A DNA stretch of 64,000 nucleotides from Rhopalosiphum padi. Lineage: Eukaryota; Arthropoda; Insecta; Hemiptera; Aphididae. Location: assembly GCF_020882245.1 (NCBI RefSeq), contig NC_083597.1, positions 33,644,652-33,708,651 on the forward strand, given 5' to 3'. Below the pieces are notes generated by a model that did no database searches, had not been told where the DNA came from, and worked only from the letters and a program-made list of their open reading frames with translations. A program made the position numbers and the translations under genes. How positions within the stretch are numbered: the first letter of the stretch is position 1; the number at the start of each line of letters is the position of its first letter. Below, one piece after another: positions 49,841 through 61,200 of the stretch.

Positions 49841-51010
49841 CAAACGCAAAGGATCGAGTAAAGGAGGAAGGTAAAAAGTAGGCTTTTTCACGGTACATTA
49901 AGTTCGATAAAAATGTGTTCACGTTTTATAATACATACGCGATGTATATGGGTACACAATATATGTATATAATGTTATACAACGTACATCCTCCCGAAAC
50001 ATATAATGTGTTCTCGCGGGCATGTACCTCATCGGTTACAGACATCGACGCGGCGCGTATCTACGCATAATATGTGCCTAGCTATACATATATATATAAC
50101 TGTTATAAGTTATAACGTATAATATACACGGCCAACGCACAATGTTTGCCCCGTCGTATAACTGGGAAATCGTAAACGGTTAACGCGATGTTATAATATC
50201 ATAAAATCGTAATTTATTCAAACGCCACGGCCGCGCCGAGTAAAACAATAATATTACTCGTCGTCGACGGGACAAGAAATGAACGCGTATATCTGCGGCC
50301 CACGCCTGAATAATTAATCGAATATAATATTATTATTGTGTAACATTATATGCGTCAAGTGCGTCATAATCATATTGTGTTGTTGCATCGCAATTTGCAA
50401 TTAAACGTTTCATTCAGACGCGGGACCTTTATACTTGAATGATGAGACATTGCTATACTTAACGCCGGGGCGTCGGAGTATTGTGCGCGAAACGGCGGTT
50501 TCTAACACGAGTTTTGGGAAATATGAAACCTGAGTGCAGATAATTGGCGGTTGTGCTGCGCACGTTTCCATCAAAGGTCATGCGCGTCGTCGTTAAAATG
50601 GCTAAGCTTTTTATTATTCAAATGCGTTTATTGGCGTCACCCGAGGATGGTGATAATGATAATAATACAATAACAACAATAATAAAAATAATAATAATAG
50701 CGATAATAACAATAATAATAATATCGACGATAATGATGACGATAAATACGGAGCAACTAATAAGAAAACGGTTGTGTCGGTATTAAAACGTGTTCAAATT
50801 CTACCCTCATAAACACTGACTTTATGGGATTCCTGTATAAATTGCACCAACGACGTCATTGGCCCGGAAAGCTATAAATTCCATTTTAATCTGGAGCGGA
50901 AAAAAAAGAAAAGAAACAGACGCGGTGAGCGGGTGAACCAAAAGGTGAAAACGAAAATCTTAAGAAAAGAATAAGTGCACGCTATTATTGCTATTATAAA
51001 ATACAAAATA
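49841..51010. other. Balanced island with cryptic ATA/ACA repeats
   Basis: CpG-containing unique blocks at 49845-50130, 50140-50560 and 50800-50960 surround a cryptic simple repeat of ATA, ATG and ACA units (50654-50745). The + frame at 50544-50786 runs into that repeat as Ile/Thr and is not convincing. Confidence 0.35.
50654..50745. repeat. Cryptic (ATA/ACA/GAT)n simple repeat
   Basis: Trinucleotide periodicity with frequent single-base variants, about 90 bp. Confidence 0.85.
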
Positions 51011-52330
51011 GGAGCGCCCTTGATGGCTGCTAAAGAGTATTATTATAGTTAGTATATTTATTTATTTCCCCGTTGTAAAAAATTCAAAAAAAGTCCCCAT
51101 ATTTTATGAATCCTAATTGAACAAAGGACAAATGTAAATGTAAATACGAAAAAAAATGTTCGCGCGCCATAGTGGATATCCAGTGAAAAATAAAAATATT
51201 CTGAGCTAAAGAAAAACTTGTCAGCGTTTAAAAATTGTTTTAGCTTTGTGAGCGACGAATCTAAAGTTGTCTCGAAAAATAACGTGTTTCTACAATGTTG
51301 TGATTTGATCAACATTTATAATGTATACCTTAACTTGGTAGTTCTCTTGAATATTGTATAATTAAACACGATTTTGAAAAGTGGATATACATTATGCATT
51401 TACGTTTAAAGTAAGTTTTGCAACAAATACGATGGCAATTTACACATAATCAAAATTATAAAACCTAGTTTAACTTCGCGAGGGAGTTTGAATGAAATAC
51501 TAATATAGGTAATATTATTATTATTTTAAAATAGTTACACCCTTGGAAGTTATATACTTGCGAATTAAACAAAATGCTATACATATTAATTATACTTTAT
51601 AGTCATATATTTTAGTCAAATTAAAATATATTTGAAATACTTAAAAATGATTCCATATCAAAATTATTTAAATATTGATTAGAATTATATTATGTGTTGT
51701 TTAAAGTATACAATAGAAAATACATTTTTTTATATTTGATGTCTTTCCACGTTTATTGTTCAATTGTATATAAGTGTTTATTTTTAAATCGAATGTTCCG
51801 ATGGAAAAGATTAAAACAAACAATGAAAATATATTGTATTTTATGTTTGATGAAATTATTCAAATATATACTGCAAGTGAAAAAATCGAGTATCAGCTGT
51901 TCTGAATATTTAAAAAAAAAATAAGTTTTTTTCTCGAGCCTGATAAAGTTTTCTGAAAACTACTAAAAATCATAAATCGGGTGTAAGTCAATTTGATTTT
52001 TTTGTCATTGATATATAAGAAGACAAAACAAAAAAAATCTAAGATTTCTAAAATGAAAAAAAAAACAGTTAATAATTTTAAAAAACTTTAATATTATTTT
52101 TTCGTACATAATTTTTTACCACTTTAAATAATTTAGATTAAAAGAGAGTATTATCCTATGTATATAAAAAAAATAAAATAAATACTTTTCATTTGCGCGT
52201 TTGAATATTGTTTCCCTGTCAAGAGCTATACGTTTTGTAATCCAAAATCTCTTCAAAATAGTATCGTCTTTTGAAAACATTGAAATGGAAATGGGAAAAC
52301 CACGACATTTTGTTTAACATACATAATCAC
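51011..52330. other. AT-rich gene-free stretch
   Basis: A+T-rich; the frames at 51058-51315 (minus) and 51694-51924 (plus) are Phe/Lys/Tyr-rich as expected from composition. No gene. Confidence 0.5.
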
Positions 52331-52780
52331 GTACTTACCGTATGCATGTAAAGACCGTTGTTTGCTTCCGCGCATAAAACGGCCGTGTTCAATAGCCCGA
52401 ATATTATTTACGCGTAGAATCCTTTTAGATGATTCTTCGTTTTTTTCAAGATTTCACCCAAAATGCGTTTATTCGTGTTTAATATTTTTTACGGAAAGAA
52501 GGACGAAACCGTTTAAAACACAATGCCGGGGCAAAATCTAGCTAATTGTGTACGGGTGACAGTGTTTAAGAAGAACCTATAATAATAGACATACTTAAAT
52601 ATAATAATGTAATATATTATAATTATTATTCGCAACGGTTTAGCTTATTAACGTTCGTTTGTGGTTTTTAATACGGCAACACGATTATTGTCCTGCAAGG
52701 TGTACAATGCATCTTGATTCGAAAATGATTTATAATTAATTATAATAATGTTTTCGGTTAACGACGGACGTTTCTCACAA
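52331..52780. promoter_or_regulatory. Unique island, candidate enhancer
   Basis: The block 52340-52560 is balanced, unique and stop-filled. It carries ATGCATG, a forkhead-like TGTTTGC and ATAAAA motifs close together. This is inference from composition; no promoter element is visible. Confidence 0.22.
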
Positions 52781-52788
52781 AATATGTG

Positions 52789-53226
52789 TTAACGCAGCTT
52801 CGATACATTATTGTTTAAGTACGTACTCCAACACGGTCTGTTAATCAGTAATGAATATACACATCGCTCTCCCGTGACAGGGAATAACAAACCGAGAAAT
52901 CGACACGACTCCGCCGTTTGGATAAGGACGATACCGTCTCGGATATAATGCGTGTATAATATCGTCCACGATATAGACGGGTGATTGTTAGTGGTTGTCA
53001 TGTGCGGGTGGGGGGGAGAGGTGAGCTTTAGGGAGGGACCGTTGACACACTTTTGGGTTAAAATCGATGGTGAATGGTAAACTTTATTATAATAATATAT
53101 TGAACACAAAAACAAGATGCACATCATTGTGTCTAAACTCCTATACTGGGACCCGATGTAAAAACCTACGCATAATAATATTTTAACCAATTCAAATCGG
53201 AATTGGACAAAAACTGTATCGGACAT
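52789..53226 (-). other. Longest open frame in the window (145 codons), unrecognised
   Basis: The minus frame begins MSDTVFVQFRFELVKILLCV. It has a hydrophobic patch around residues 35-50 (MMCILFLCSIYYYN), a Pro/His/Thr-rich middle (SPPHPHMTTTNN) encoded by a G-rich plus-strand tract, and a mixed tail. There is no signal, domain or splice support that I can see. In this GC-balanced patch one frame of this length is not far from chance expectation. It might be a small gene or lncRNA-overlapping frame, but I would not annotate it as protein-coding without RNA evidence. Confidence 0.17.
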
Positions 53227-53541
53227 TTAATATTGTTTTTGTTTTGTTTTTCCCGTATAATAATTCTCAAAGTCATATAACTACCCACGCGCTATAAACT
53301 TCGAAATGAATACAACTCGCTTAATAGAACATGATATTATTTGACTCGTAAGTATTACCGATTTTATACAAGAATTTAAAAAAATCATGAATACTCGTCG
53401 AGAGCGCGTAATTAGTTTAAATACGATTTCATTTTTATTACTTGGGTATTATGTCATAATATTCAATATTTTAATAACAATGTCAGACAATATAACATAA
53501 TATATTGTTTACATAGTGTATTTATATTTTTTGTATTGTAA

Positions 53542-53721
53542 TTATTACACTTTGTGAAAAAAAAATCAGCGTACAAGCTGGTAAAAAGTAAGAGAAAAAA
53601 CGTAGAATTTTGCAAATGTTGCTGGACTGACGAGTTTCCCCTACCGATGGATGAAATACTACAGACGGTTGCGGTGGTTATAAGGATGCCGCGAGCTGGC
53701 ACGACACAGCTGAACGTATAA
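53542..53721 (+). other. Weak coding-like + segment without an ATG start
   Basis: A + frame is open for 59 codons to a TAA at 53719-53721. The first part is lysine-rich, then FCKCCWTDEFPLPMDEILQ and a hydrophobic/polar tail ending TTQLNV. The composition is protein-like. There is no nearby start codon, so it would need an acceptor such as TCAG at 53566-53569, which has an adenine-rich rather than pyrimidine-rich tract. The opposite strand is also open (53463-53702). Unrecognised. Confidence 0.15.
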
Positions 53722-53869
53722 AATAATTATTTTAATTACTAACAAACCCATCAGCACGTGTTCCTATCAACCAGAACTCGTCGAAATCGATCGGTTTTCA
53801 GTACGTAGGCCGGCCAAAATGGATCGCGGACGGGTGTATCATTATAAACGCACGGTGGCGGGCGATCGC

Positions 53870-53903
<34 letters not shown>

Positions 53904-54460
53904 GAACACTCACGTTTTCGACGGACAAGTCGTAGTCGCCGTCGTCGGAGACGATAGTATTTTATGCCCGCTGGCGTCCGGTAACATTATGTATTCAGTA
54001 CACGTCGTCCTCGTCAATAACTTTTTTTTAAACTCATTTTTTTTTATTGAAATCTTATTTTTAAAATTATATATATATATATACAATATTTTGGACACAT
54101 TAAAGTGTTTTATTTTTATTTTGTTTCTTCTACTTAGTGATATTAAACAAAATTAAGTTTCTTGATATTTGCAAGTTTAGATCTTCTAAACAAAACAAAT
54201 ATAAAGTTGGATCATTGATTTTCTCATTTAGAGAATACTAAAGCGAGTAACTACTAATTAGTATACATATTACAAACAAAATTTACAATATGAAAATTAT
54301 CATAATTACTTGCATTAAAATTTAAAAAATTTAAAAAACCAACGATAGAACACAGATAACGTGGTCTTACCTTAAATTTAATGATTTATAAATTCCCTTC
54401 AATATTTCAGACACAATTTGCCAAAACTAATGTGTTCTGCCGAACACATATACATTTGGC
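53722..54460. other. CpG patch with TAA array, then AT-rich DNA
   Basis: A balanced patch at 53750-54010 includes the TAA array and the E-box GCACGTGT near 53755. The rest is A+T-rich and featureless. Confidence 0.4.
53872..53902. repeat. (TAA)n microsatellite
   Basis: About 31 bp of uninterrupted TAA repeat. Confidence 0.95.
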
Positions 54461-54466
54461 CCATTT

Positions 54467-54480
54467 GGGGGGGGGGGGGG
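54467..54480. repeat. G14 homopolymer
   Basis: Fourteen consecutive G on the + strand, followed 30 bp later by a run of about 14 A (54511-54524). Confidence 0.95.
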
Positions 54481-54548
54481 TTATATATGTTTGATGGATG
54501 ATATAAATATAAAAAAAAAAAAAACATGGTCACAAAACTAACTATGAC

Positions 54549-54681
54549 GGCCGGGGATAAGCCAGGAATAATTTCTCGAGTAATTGCACATCACTTATAC
54601 GTACAGTCAGTTATAAACGTTGTTATATTATACCAAGTAGGTAACAATCCGGTATCCCGGCCGGAATAAGCCAGGAATAAT
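54549..54681. repeat. Imperfect direct repeat around GGCCGG..AAGCCAGGAATAAT
   Basis: GGCCGG followed by AAGCCAGGAATAAT occurs at 54549-54572 and again at 54659-54681, about 110 bp apart. It may be a decayed local duplication or a repeated binding site. Confidence 0.7.
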
Positions 54682-54689
54682 AATATTAT

Positions 54690-55196
54690 CAACAATATTT
54701 ATGACTGGTGAAAATCTATTAATGCCCATATGCCTTCTGTACACGATATACTGTATCTACGTAATAATATTGGTATAGGTATACGCAATCGTTCGCCACC
54801 GACAGTGTTATTATCTTATCTACGTCTTCATATTATATTATTATAATTATCATCCTTCGTATTAACATAATATAATATATATACGTATATTATATTACGA
54901 GCAATAACAATTATGTCGTCCGGACGTTGTTTAATAACCAAAACAATAATAATAAAAATAAATCGCTATTGCCTAGATAATGTACATGATATATATATAT
55001 ATACTGTATATACAATATACATACATAATATATGCATGTAAATATGTAATATTCGAAACATATGATATTATTATATTTTAGTGTACGTGAAAATGTGCTA
55101 GCCCGCAATGCCCCCGAGCCGTCGTTTCCCACTAACAACCCTGTCAACAGTAATAATAATTATTATTATCGGTCTCGACCGGCCCGACTGGTCAGA

Positions 55197-55231
<35 letters not shown>

Positions 55232-56200
55232 TCAAGGTCGACGCGCGCGATTGCGATTAATCGTCGACGGCCCCGCGAACCAATCTCAACGCATTATTTT
55301 TATCGTCATAACGGCGTGTTCCCGTATACAGCAAAGGATATTACGGCAATATTATTATATAATATACGTCATCGTAATAATATAATAATAATGTGTCAGC
55401 GATCGGCCGCGTTATCACGGTTAGGTCAGGTTATGGGCCGTAAAGGTCGGACTGTTCAATAACGTTTATACGACAAAAAGCGATAACATTACTGAAACGA
55501 GGCGATCGCCAAAATTGGTCTGATACGGAACACTTAACTGCCGTTTAAAAACGATCGTCTTACGTGCGAGTTGTTCCGTTAAAATAATTACAGCGTATAG
55601 CGAAGAACACAATATACTTTAGGTCCTATGCAATCATTTTATTATATAATAATATATAATTTGAGATTACCGTATTGAGGAGGCGATCGGGGAAACGTAT
55701 AATATAATATTATATAGTTTTTCTCGAAAACGCGTTTTAAAACACTAATATAATGTTTTTCGTATAAATGATACGATGAAGCTTTAAAATGTTTTTAAGT
55801 ACAATTCTTTCCTATTGATTGGACACCGAGTACTTAAGATATAATGCGGTTCTTGGAAAAAATTGTTTTTCCATTGCCGAGTGAATTTTCCTGAACGTTC
55901 GGGGTAAACATGCGGAGAAAAGTGTTGAAGATCGTTAAGAATATTATTTTAAGCTGCCGCGGTTTTGTTGAGAACCGTTTATAAAAAGCGCTGATTTATC
56001 ATCGCGTTTTCGAGTGTATAATATCACAGCACAAATTTAACACGTCCACCCTTGCGCTCGGCCTATCCTGTGTCAGCAGTTTTGTTGTGTGTTTAAAACG
56101 CGTCTTATGCGCTTATCAGCTTTTTAAGTGCATCGTGTTAGCTGACCAGTCGTTGTGGTCGGTAACTGGACGCGGTCCGAAGGTCGGTCTCATGTTTATC
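54690..56200. other. CpG-rich island with GCC repeat
   Basis: Balanced to GC-rich, mostly unique DNA between 55090 and 56180. The + frame at 55062-55385 becomes an Arg run across the GCC array and is probably not coding. The rest (55390-56180) has no frame above 60 codons and many CpG. A promoter-proximal or regulatory region is plausible, but I found no confident core promoter. Confidence 0.3.
55198..55230. repeat. (GCC)11 trinucleotide repeat
   Basis: Eleven perfect GCC units, the purest GC-rich array in the window. It encodes poly-Arg in the + open frame and is followed by GC-rich unique sequence. Confidence 0.96.
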
Positions 56201-58080
56201 TACTTTAAAAACATAATAAATGGTATATTATTATGGTTGGTCCACATATTAAACTAATCTAGATCTGGTTGTTGATACTTTTTTTTTGTCTCGGGTTTAA
56301 TGAGAACTTTGTTATTTAGTTAAGAACTAAACGCCCAAGTTCAAAAAAAAAAAAAAGTGAATTTATTTACTAGGTGTATAAATTTATACTACCAAAGTAC
56401 CAACAGATTATTATACGAACTGGTGGAAACATAGTTTGAACTATCTGTGTAGTGACTAGTGTGTGAATTAAAATAGATCTTAATTTAATAGAATTTTCAT
56501 AGGTCATTCTCATCTTCTATGAGAAGATATAGTATTTTTTTTGAAAACAACCAGAATTATTGTAACATGTCAAAAAATTCAAGTATCGATTTATTAATGA
56601 TCAAACATAGAATGCCTTTTCATATATTTTACCATAATTACATATTAGTAAATCATAAATATAATTAATTAACTCCGTACATGTAACTCTTAAATTTCGT
56701 TAGATATATTTTTTTAACCATCATTAAAAAATTAAAACTTAATAATTAAGTTTATGTATCAAATAAGTACTTTCTAACTACATATACCTATTCAATTATT
56801 TAATTCCGTCAACAAAGTATAGGTTGTAATTTATTTCAATAAACATGTAAATTAAATACTTAAATTTAAAATTAAATTTACTAACTTCTATTATATTATT
56901 TTATTAAAATAAATAAATCTGAATACATGCTATTACATACATTTTACTATTATAATATGGCCTATATTATGAGTATTAGATTCATAATATGTAATAAATA
57001 AAGAACTAATCTTTTATTCACTAATAATTTATATTTATGTGCAATATTGTTCCATCATATTACAAAGAGCTTTCAAATAGTTATTATTTACTACTTACTA
57101 GTTTTGGCACTATATGAATGATAAAATAATGTAATAACAAAATATTTTATAATTATTTATGGCATATATTTTATACTTTCTATAACTTTGTATAAAAAAA
57201 GTTAAATAGTGGCCACGACAAGTTTTGGTATTATTGTTCTTCCATTATTTTCGGTTTGGTACCAGTCACTGTTTGAAATGCTATATTGTCGTTTATAATA
57301 TGAATCTACTACTAACACTGATAACTACAGTATGTACTTTATGGTTATATACGCATAATAACGTACATAATATAGTACGTACATTAAATTGAAATTATAA
57401 TAACTGCAGAGTATTTGTATTTGCACTATTATAATCCATATTTAAACAGGAATTATGTATTTTAATGTTCATTATTCACGGATTTTTATAGTCACAAAAG
57501 TATAAAACAAGCGTAGGTAGAACAAACATAAAATTTGTATTTATAGGTCCAAATTGGATAAATATATTTTTGTATATTTAAGTCATAAGTAATTTTCTTT
57601 AAAATAGAAAAATTAATTGGTTGGTTATTATAGTTCATTAGTTTTTTATAAAATTAATAAGGTTCTATATTGTTTAATAATTATCAATATTATTTCACGA
57701 TAAATGGTAATCCTTAGAGTACAATATTTATATATATCTTAAGCTATACACAATTTAACTTTATAACCCTAGGTATTTTAACTATTCAAAAGTAATATAA
57801 CATTATAGTTATTAATTATTTTTATATTACATACTTATACAGAACTGTCTTAATTATTTTTTACTCTTTGATGTAATCACAATATACATAATATTATATT
57901 ATACTTACATTTTATTAATTAAAAACTAGTCTGCATAATTTTGTAAAAATATTTAAAATTTCAAGTTTATGAATGTACGGATCTGCCAAGGATAAAAAGT
58001 TTTATTTTTAAATTTAATGGATAAAAAGTATGTTTTTCTTTCATAGTTTTATATCATACACAGTAAAACTAAAAAACTGC
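56201..58080. other. AT-rich gene-free stretch
   Basis: About 1.9 kb of A+T-rich DNA with a poly-A run near 56343-56355. No frame reaches 60 codons on either strand. Confidence 0.6.
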
Positions 58081-58169
58081 TTCCGTTATGCCGCCTGGGA
58101 TTCTTAATTAATGGTATTATTCATCGAAAATCTTTAAGAAAAAAATAAAGGGTTGTTTTTTTTAATTAA

Positions 58170-58433
58170 TGCTCTGGCTTCCGTCAAAAAAGAATCTGCG
58201 CTAATTATGAAGTAGATCGACTTACAACAAGTGAAGCTCCGAAGAGAAATCTTGTAATACAGCAATTTTGTTCCGTTGTTTCCTATAAGAAAATGATAGC
58301 AGAGATTGAATTCCATGTAATTAGAAAACTGTCCTATTGTGTCTTGAAGACGAAGACTTTACAAATGGTTTCTCATGTTCCCCGGGGATACCCTATCAGA
58401 GTAGGTATTTATGGAATGCATTGTGATTTGTGA
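58170..58433 (+). other. Candidate + exon or decayed coding segment (unrecognised)
   Basis: After a TAA at 58167-58169 the + frame is open for 87 codons to a TGA at 58431-58433. It has no early ATG (the first is at about codon 42). The translation is mixed and charged, with segments RQKRICANYEVDRLTTSEAP, KKMIAEIEFHVIRKLSY and VSHVPRGYPIRV, not the Ile/Tyr/Asn-rich output typical of this AT-rich DNA. A possible acceptor ends at 58192. A possible donor (TAG|GTATTT) follows position 58404. Neither joins in phase to the 59936 exon directly. The minus frame over the same interval looks less protein-like. Confidence 0.25.
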
Positions 58434-58627
58434 GTGGTATTATTTATATGCTATTCGTGAGCGAATTGACGAAAAGTATTTAAATTAATGTAAAATAATT
58501 CATTTTAATATTATATTAATATATAATATATTATTATCGTATCATTGTTATAAGACGTCATGATAATATACTATACTCAATATAGATAATATACTCATCT
58601 GTCGTACACTCGCACTCACTAATAGTT

Positions 58628-58674
58628 GTACCATTGATTTTATAATATATTATATATAAAATCAATTGTTGTAC
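58628..58674. repeat. Inverted repeat with 12-bp perfect arms
   Basis: ATTGATTTTATA (58633-58644) pairs with TATAAAATCAAT (58655-58666). GTAC blocks at 58628-58631 and 58671-58674 extend the symmetry with a small bulge. AT-rich hairpin of unknown role. Confidence 0.75.
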
Positions 58675-59935
58675 GTATTCATAAATAAGCTTTATATATT
58701 TTATATTCGTAATGATTTTTCCCATGTACATGTCTACTAATTATAATCAGATAATAAAATATTTCCATTTAATAGTAATTCGAGTTGTTTTATATTATTA
58801 TTTGGAGGTAATTATGGGTTATTATTTACGTACTAAACGATAGTAAAATAATTGGATAAGATTGGTAGTCACAAAATTGTGACATTTTTTATAGGCGTCG
58901 AAAAATAATTGGCCAGCAAAGCTTTCATTTACCGAAATAAACCGTTTTGGATTTTATGTTTGTGAAACTATTCAAAGTTTGAATTTTATTATACTATGTT
59001 ATTTTAATTGCAGATTACTGTTACTATATATTTTATTATAGTATAGAACTATAAAAATATTGGATTGTTAATAATTTAACATCACAGCTGTCGAAAGTTT
59101 TTAGTTTTGAACTTGTATAGTAATAATTTGGTATAATAATAAATAATTATAACTAGTAGCGTCCAAAAGGCATGTGTATAGGGTGTTAATAATTTTATTC
59201 TTAATAACCAGTGTTGAAATAACAGCAGGCTAGCTTTGGATTAAAAGATACATCCATGTGTAAGTAACTTATACGCTTTTGAGGATTGTGTTAATCTCTC
59301 ATTTCGGTATGTGTGATAAGTATATTATGATAATTAATTATTATTCTGTAAGACTCATAAGAGTATTTTTTTTCTATACTCATTTATTATACATGCACTT
59401 TTATACACATATGTTAGTTTTGTGTCCTGCAGAGAACTATTATAAATGTATTATATAGTAATTAACGAATAAAAAGTTTTACTTTTAGAATACGAAACGA
59501 TACAATATCTTTCAACCAAAAATTAGTATTTGACTACTAAATAATAATATTCATATACATTTGAAATCTATTATAATACATCATCTCAGATGAATTTTAA
59601 GTTGATTTATTAACTTATTTATAAAGACATAAAAATAGTCTAAAATGTAGTTCTTTGCGTGCAAATGCTATACGTATTAATTTTATCCAATTAGAATCGA
59701 CAAGCCAGATTTATAATATATTTGATAATAATAATAATCAAATAAATGAAGGTAAAAACAGACATAGACATACTTTTCATTTTTTTTTACACAAGTTATA
59801 TAATATGTTAATGATAATTATCTTAATTCTCGTTGATAGAAATCGCCAAAAAAAGTAATATTTATAAATAATAGACGTATCAGTCTAAAGTTACGCTTCA
59901 AAACGACGTTATGCTACTATTGTGTTATTATTTAG
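58675..59935. other. AT-rich stretch between two coding candidates
   Basis: Mostly A+T-rich and stop-dense. At 59224-59270 a short segment (CAGGCTAGCTTTGG onward) lies between an AG and a consensus-like donor GTAAGT at about 59261-59266. It is open in one frame for 11 codons. It could be a small exon, but its phase does not fit the exon at 59936. Confidence 0.3.
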
Positions 59936-60125
59936 GGATTCACATGGTTCACAAAACACTAAAGTAGCAGAGCCAATGAAAGAACGAAACGAGAAAAAGG
60001 CTCCGGCATCACATGCCAAGCGTGTGTTTCAGGCACCGGACGTGAATAATGGTGTTGTGAATGTAGAAGAAAAAATGCCCAATGAAAGAGAGAGAGAAAA
60101 ACAGTATTCAGATGTCAGCATTTGA
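59936..60125 (+). CDS. Candidate 3'-terminal coding exon, unrecognised protein C-terminus
   Basis: An acceptor-like site (TTGTGTTATTATTTAG) ends at 59935. The following frame is open to a TGA at 60123-60125. The first base completes a split codon, so the upstream exon should end with two bases of a codon. The 62-residue tail is strongly hydrophilic, rich in Lys, Glu, Asn and Arg (for example KVAEPMKERNEKKAPASHA and EEKMPNEREREKQ) and ends QYSDVSI. That looks like a disordered cytoplasmic or nuclear C-terminus, and codon third positions are less AT-biased than the surroundings. The last residues V-S-I fit a class II PDZ ligand pattern, and YSDV could be a phosphotyrosine site; both are inference. 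I cannot name the gene. If real, the upstream exons are outside the clearly recognisable parts of this window. A decayed retrocopy is an alternative. Confidence 0.4.
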
Positions 60126-60936
60126 AACTTGAACAAAAAATTACTAACACTAAGATAAAAAAAAAGTTTTGAAATCATTTCAATCCGAAACTTTGAAAGA
60201 ATTCTACGGATAGAGTTTATTTTAATGAATTAACTGGAATTTTGAAAATAACAACATATTACAGGTACCTATATGGGTGAATCAATTCGTTACAGAAAAC
60301 TAGCCATCCGATTAAATCATACATATACTGATATACTATAGGTATCCATTACCTAATTAATAATCATAAAAAAAAAATTGAAATCAATCTCATTTAACTA
60401 CTCATTTCTGAAGAGACATCCTATTTAAATTTGATATATGTTTTAATCATAATTTAGATACTTGGAAAACTTGATGAACACTTCTAAGAATGTTCATCTA
60501 TTTTTCAACTGCAGTATATACTCACGAATTCCTAAGATAAACATTTGTACAGGTTCTAGTTTTTAGTTAATTAAATGTAAGGTCTTTCAATATGCTTACA
60601 AACTATATTAAAATAATTAACAATTATAATATCTCAGAAATTTGAGCTAACAAACTATAATTTCAAGACGATGATGACCACATAATTTCGAATTAATTAA
60701 AACAAAAACTAAAAAGATAATTGAGCCTCCTTAAAATAGCAGTTAAAAGGTTTTAGACTGAAAATAATTGTTATATGTATTGTAGTTTTGGACATTGATG
60801 TAGGATAGGAGTACTGCCTGTGATATAAGTAAACGTAGTTATTATATACCAAAGAAAAAACATTTTATACTTTTAAATATAATATTGTTACAGGCTATAA
60901 TAATAATCTAGAAATTAAAGCCTTTATTTATAAAAA
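60126..60936. other. AT-rich stretch downstream of the candidate exon
   Basis: A+T-rich; would be 3' UTR/intergenic if the exon at 59936-60125 is real. No canonical AATAAA is seen in the first few hundred bases after the stop. Confidence 0.4.
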
Positions 60937-61200
60937 AAGGTTGGGCAAATGGGTATACCGCTTTGGCTGTACATAGTAGGTGTGGAGTGGGTCGCTATAA
61001 CGGATGTGCTATGTGTTGAATTTGAATTCAATCATACATCATTGTATACTAAAAACGATTCCGAACGTAGACGGTATGTCAGCCAATATCACTAAGTATA
61101 TTTCACGATATCATGTTTTTGGTATTGATATTATGGTAATTGATTTTACTATTAGTATTACGGTAGGCTGATTTAATTGTTACCAAACACGTCATATTTA
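60937..61200 (+). repeat. Probable fragment of an abundant aphid dispersed repeat
   Basis: The segment starts GGTTGGGCAAATGGGTATAC, passes through GGTCGCTATAACGGATGTG and AAAAACGATTCCGAACGTAG, and ends near ACGGTAGGCTGATTTAATTG. I recall closely similar strings as multi-copy in aphid genomes. It is more GC-balanced than its flanks and encodes no long protein. The element class is not clear to me from sequence alone. Borders are approximate. Confidence 0.55.
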
